Source of the DNA: Branchiostoma floridae
Lineage: Eukaryota; Chordata; Leptocardii; Amphioxiformes; Branchiostomatidae
Direction of reading: 5' to 3'
NCBI RefSeq assembly: GCF_000003815.2
Contig: NC_049980.1
Coordinates: forward strand, 1-40,806
Length of the DNA stretch: 40,806 bases
The translations under genes and the position numbers were made by a program. This document shows positions 39,154 to 40,806 of this stretch, piece by piece; the stretch's first letter is position 1; each line of letters begins with the position of its first letter. The notes beneath the pieces were generated by a model. That model was given only the letters and a program-made list of their open reading frames with translations, searched no databases and had not been told where the DNA came from.

Positions 39154-40806
39154 ATGTGTGAAGCTACACTGTCAGGAAACTACCACCAAGGCAACAACAT
39201 TTTCAATGAAACTAGTAGAGGTAAACAATGTACTGCAAATTCTTTGATAGCTATCCTTTATCACTCTGCTAACAAACAAGCAACTTCCTGGACATCCACA
39301 GATATTGATACTGTACTGTTTGAAGGTGATGCACTTTACAACCGCATAAAACCATCTCTACCGCCTACTGTATCTTACCTATCAGTTGATGATCTGCCCA
39401 ATTATTGGCAGATTGGAAACAACACTTTGCACATAACAATCAAAGAGCGATATACTGGAGACGTGTTTAGCAGACAAGCATATTATCCCTACTACACATT
39501 GCAGACAGCCCTAGAAGAAGCATTTGCTATATCTGACACATGTTTGCTCATAACAGCATCTGGATCAAGTGGTTCCACAGTAGCCTTACTGCATACTGGT
39601 AACAATTATTTTGTTTATGATTCACATGCCAGAAGTCAAACAACAGCACTGCCTGATGATAATGGCTCATCTGCTTTAAGTAGGCACATGACGATTACTA
39701 ACCTTTGTCAATTCTTACAAACACTTAATTGGAAACCAAGTCTAACATGCAACTTTGAGCTTGTAGCAGTGCAATCAGAAAACATTGAATTGACAAGTGA
39801 TGTTACGGAACTGGATGTACGCTATTTGACACTGACTGACAACAATGAGCCAATGGGATCACACAGCTTTCTACAGGCTCAGAAAGTTAACTCATTAGTA
39901 CCACCATCTAAATCGGTACTGATTGAAGGCACCTTACAACCTCTAAACCTATCTTCTTTTTATACAAGGACTTCAAAGGGTCAACATAATTCTGCGAAAC
40001 ACAAATTGAGTGCAAAGAAACAAGACATGTTCATGTATCAACAAGTAAGTGACACAAAGCAAACAACTAACCAAAATGCAGACAGCTATGCAAACCAAAG
40101 AACACAGTACACACGCAACATAGCAACAGAAACAGCTGAACAAAATGCTGACGGAATTGCAAAGCAATGCACACATTTTAAAACTAAGAAACCACAAACA
40201 ACTGATAAAAAAGCAGACAGACTTGCTAAGCGGAGAGAATGCTACAAAGCCAGGAAAGAAAGAGAGACAGCTGATAAAAAAGCAGACAGACTTGCTAAGC
40301 GAAGAGAATGCTACAAAGCCAGGAAACAAAGAGAGACAGCTGATACAAAAGCAGACATACTTGCTAAGCAAAGAGAATGCTACAAAGCCGAGAAACAAAG
40401 AGAGACAGCTGATAAAAAAGCAGCCAGACTTGCTAAGCGAAGAGAATGTAACAAAGCCAGGAAACAAAATGAAACATCTGACGAAAGGTTAAAAAGACTT
40501 GCAAAACAAAGATTAAACTACAGAAACAAAGCAGCTAATGAAACTTCTCAGCATAGAGCTGAACGTCTAAAGAAGTGCCGTGACTACCAAAGGAATACAG
40601 CTGCTAACAAGTATGTGAAAGAACATAGCACAGGTCACACTGAGCATACTAACGAAGGGTACAAATCAGAGTTCCCAGCATTCCATTGCTACATACAGCA
40701 GCAACCAAAATACTATTGCATTCTGTGTAGAAAATTCTTATTTCATGAGCAAGTAAGAGCCTGCAACATTTCTGTAACAGATACTATGAAGTACGCACAT
40801 CAAAAT
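39154..40806 (+). CDS. Helitron-type transposon protein, N-terminal part (3' partial)
   Basis: Open from ATG 39154 to the window end without a stop (551 codons); an in-frame TGA at 39136 sets the earliest start. N-terminal domain: G-K-Q-C-T-A-N-S-L-I-A-I (Cys26) and, 130 residues on, YDSHA (Asp156, His158). A Cys with a downstream D-x-H is the catalytic pattern of the peptidase C76-like deubiquitinase fold, which also occurs at the N-terminus of Helitron-type PIF1 helicase proteins. Then come 23-residue basic repeats (about residues 305-475; DNA-binding STPR type) and a Cys-x2-Cys pair (522/525). The Rep nuclease and helicase would lie beyond the window. A+T-rich codon use differs from the lectin genes. 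The protease-like and repeat features are seen; the Helitron label is inference from this domain order. Confidence 0.75.
   Translation, partial: MCEATLSGNYHQGNNIFNETSRGKQCTANSLIAILYHSANKQATSWTSTDIDTVLFEGDALYNRIKPSLPPTVSYLSVDDLPNYWQIGNNTLHITIKERYTGDVFSRQAYYPYYTLQTALEEAFAISDTCLLITASGSSGSTVALLHTGNNYFVYDSHARSQTTALPDDNGSSALSRHMTITNLCQFLQTLNWKPSLTCNFELVAVQSENIELTSDVTELDVRYLTLTDNNEPMGSHSFLQAQKVNSLVPPSKSVLIEGTLQPLNLSSFYTRTSKGQHNSAKHKLSAKKQDMFMYQQVSDTKQTTNQNADSYANQRTQYTRNIATETAEQNADGIAKQCTHFKTKKPQTTDKKADRLAKRRECYKARKERETADKKADRLAKRRECYKARKQRETADTKADILAKQRECYKAEKQRETADKKAARLAKRRECNKARKQNETSDERLKRLAKQRLNYRNKAANETSQHRAERLKKCRDYQRNTAANKYVKEHSTGHTEHTNEGYKSEFPAFHCYIQQQPKYYCILCRKFLFHEQVRACNISVTDTMKYAHQN
40195..40475 (+). 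repeat. In-frame 69-bp repeats (STPR-like, 23 residues)
   Basis: GCTGATAAAAAAGCAGACAG-type units start at 40202, 40271, 40340 and 40409, exactly 69 bp apart. Each encodes ADKKADRLAKRRECYKARK and RET. Weaker units precede and follow (about eight in all). 23-residue repeats with this Arg/Lys-rich helix pattern match the 'score and three' (STPR) DNA-binding repeat. The minus-strand frame 39973-40467 is its shadow. Confidence 0.85.

Noticed and set aside
39973-40467. 164-residue minus-strand frame with hydrophobic Phe/Ser/Leu/Cys repeats that mimics a membrane protein
   Set aside because: It is the antisense of the 69-bp STPR-like repeats of the transposon frame.
1-40806. tRNA, rRNA genes and CRISPR arrays
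   Set aside because: I looked for GGTTCGA-type T-loops and cloverleaf arms and for spaced identical repeats with unique spacers; none was convincing. All arrays are head-to-tail minisatellites or coding repeats.

Overview
The window looks like animal genomic DNA, most probably from a cephalochordate (amphioxus, Branchiostoma-like). It has short exons with GT/AG introns and phases that match, AT-rich introns full of small DNA transposons, two assembly gaps (4265-4364 and 15057-15225), and proteins that combine coiled coil, discoidin (F5/8C) and C-type lectin (CTLD) modules, a style amphioxus is known for. The organism call is inference. All gene models below were assembled by hand from reading frame, splice sites and phase.

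Layout. (1) 1-4248: a dispersed repeat (5-748), mostly non-coding DNA, and a GC-richer block near 3040-3470. (2) 4249-6920, plus strand: the last five exons of a DEG/ENaC/ASIC-type sodium channel; one exon runs through an assembly gap. (3) 7902-21063, plus strand: a complete gene ('lectin gene A') for a predicted type II membrane protein of about 1709 residues. It has a short cytoplasmic tail with an NPTY motif, one transmembrane helix, a coiled-coil stalk of about 950 residues built from a 21-residue repeat, an F5/8C domain, two CTLDs with Thr-rich linkers, and a C-terminal Trp/Cys-rich module that I cannot name. (4) 21064-25653: intergenic DNA with a TTAA-flanked MITE and, on the minus strand, an isolated copy of the ASIC terminal exon (24140-24318). 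(5) 25654-36215, plus strand: 'lectin gene B', a tandem paralogue of gene A with a longer stalk. Its second CTLD is cut short and replaced by an unrelated tail, and the C-terminal module is gone. (6) 36216-39153: non-coding DNA and a 53-bp minisatellite. (7) 39154-40806: a long open frame that runs off the window end. It has a Cys...Asp-x-His protease-like N-terminus and 23-residue basic (STPR-like) repeats, and is most likely the N-terminal part of a Helitron-type transposon protein.

Genes A and B are the core of the window. They probably act as long-stalked cell-surface recognition receptors: the discoidin and lectin heads would stand far from the membrane on a rod that carries an N-glycosylation sequon in most repeats, and the NPxY tail could couple to endocytosis or PTB adaptors. 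The pair shows an evolving system: repeat-number change in the stalk, a nearly identical 1-kb tract inside otherwise diverged copies (gene conversion), a dead CTLD exon, a truncated CTLD, transposon insertions specific to one copy, and an inverted partial copy of the neighbouring channel gene.
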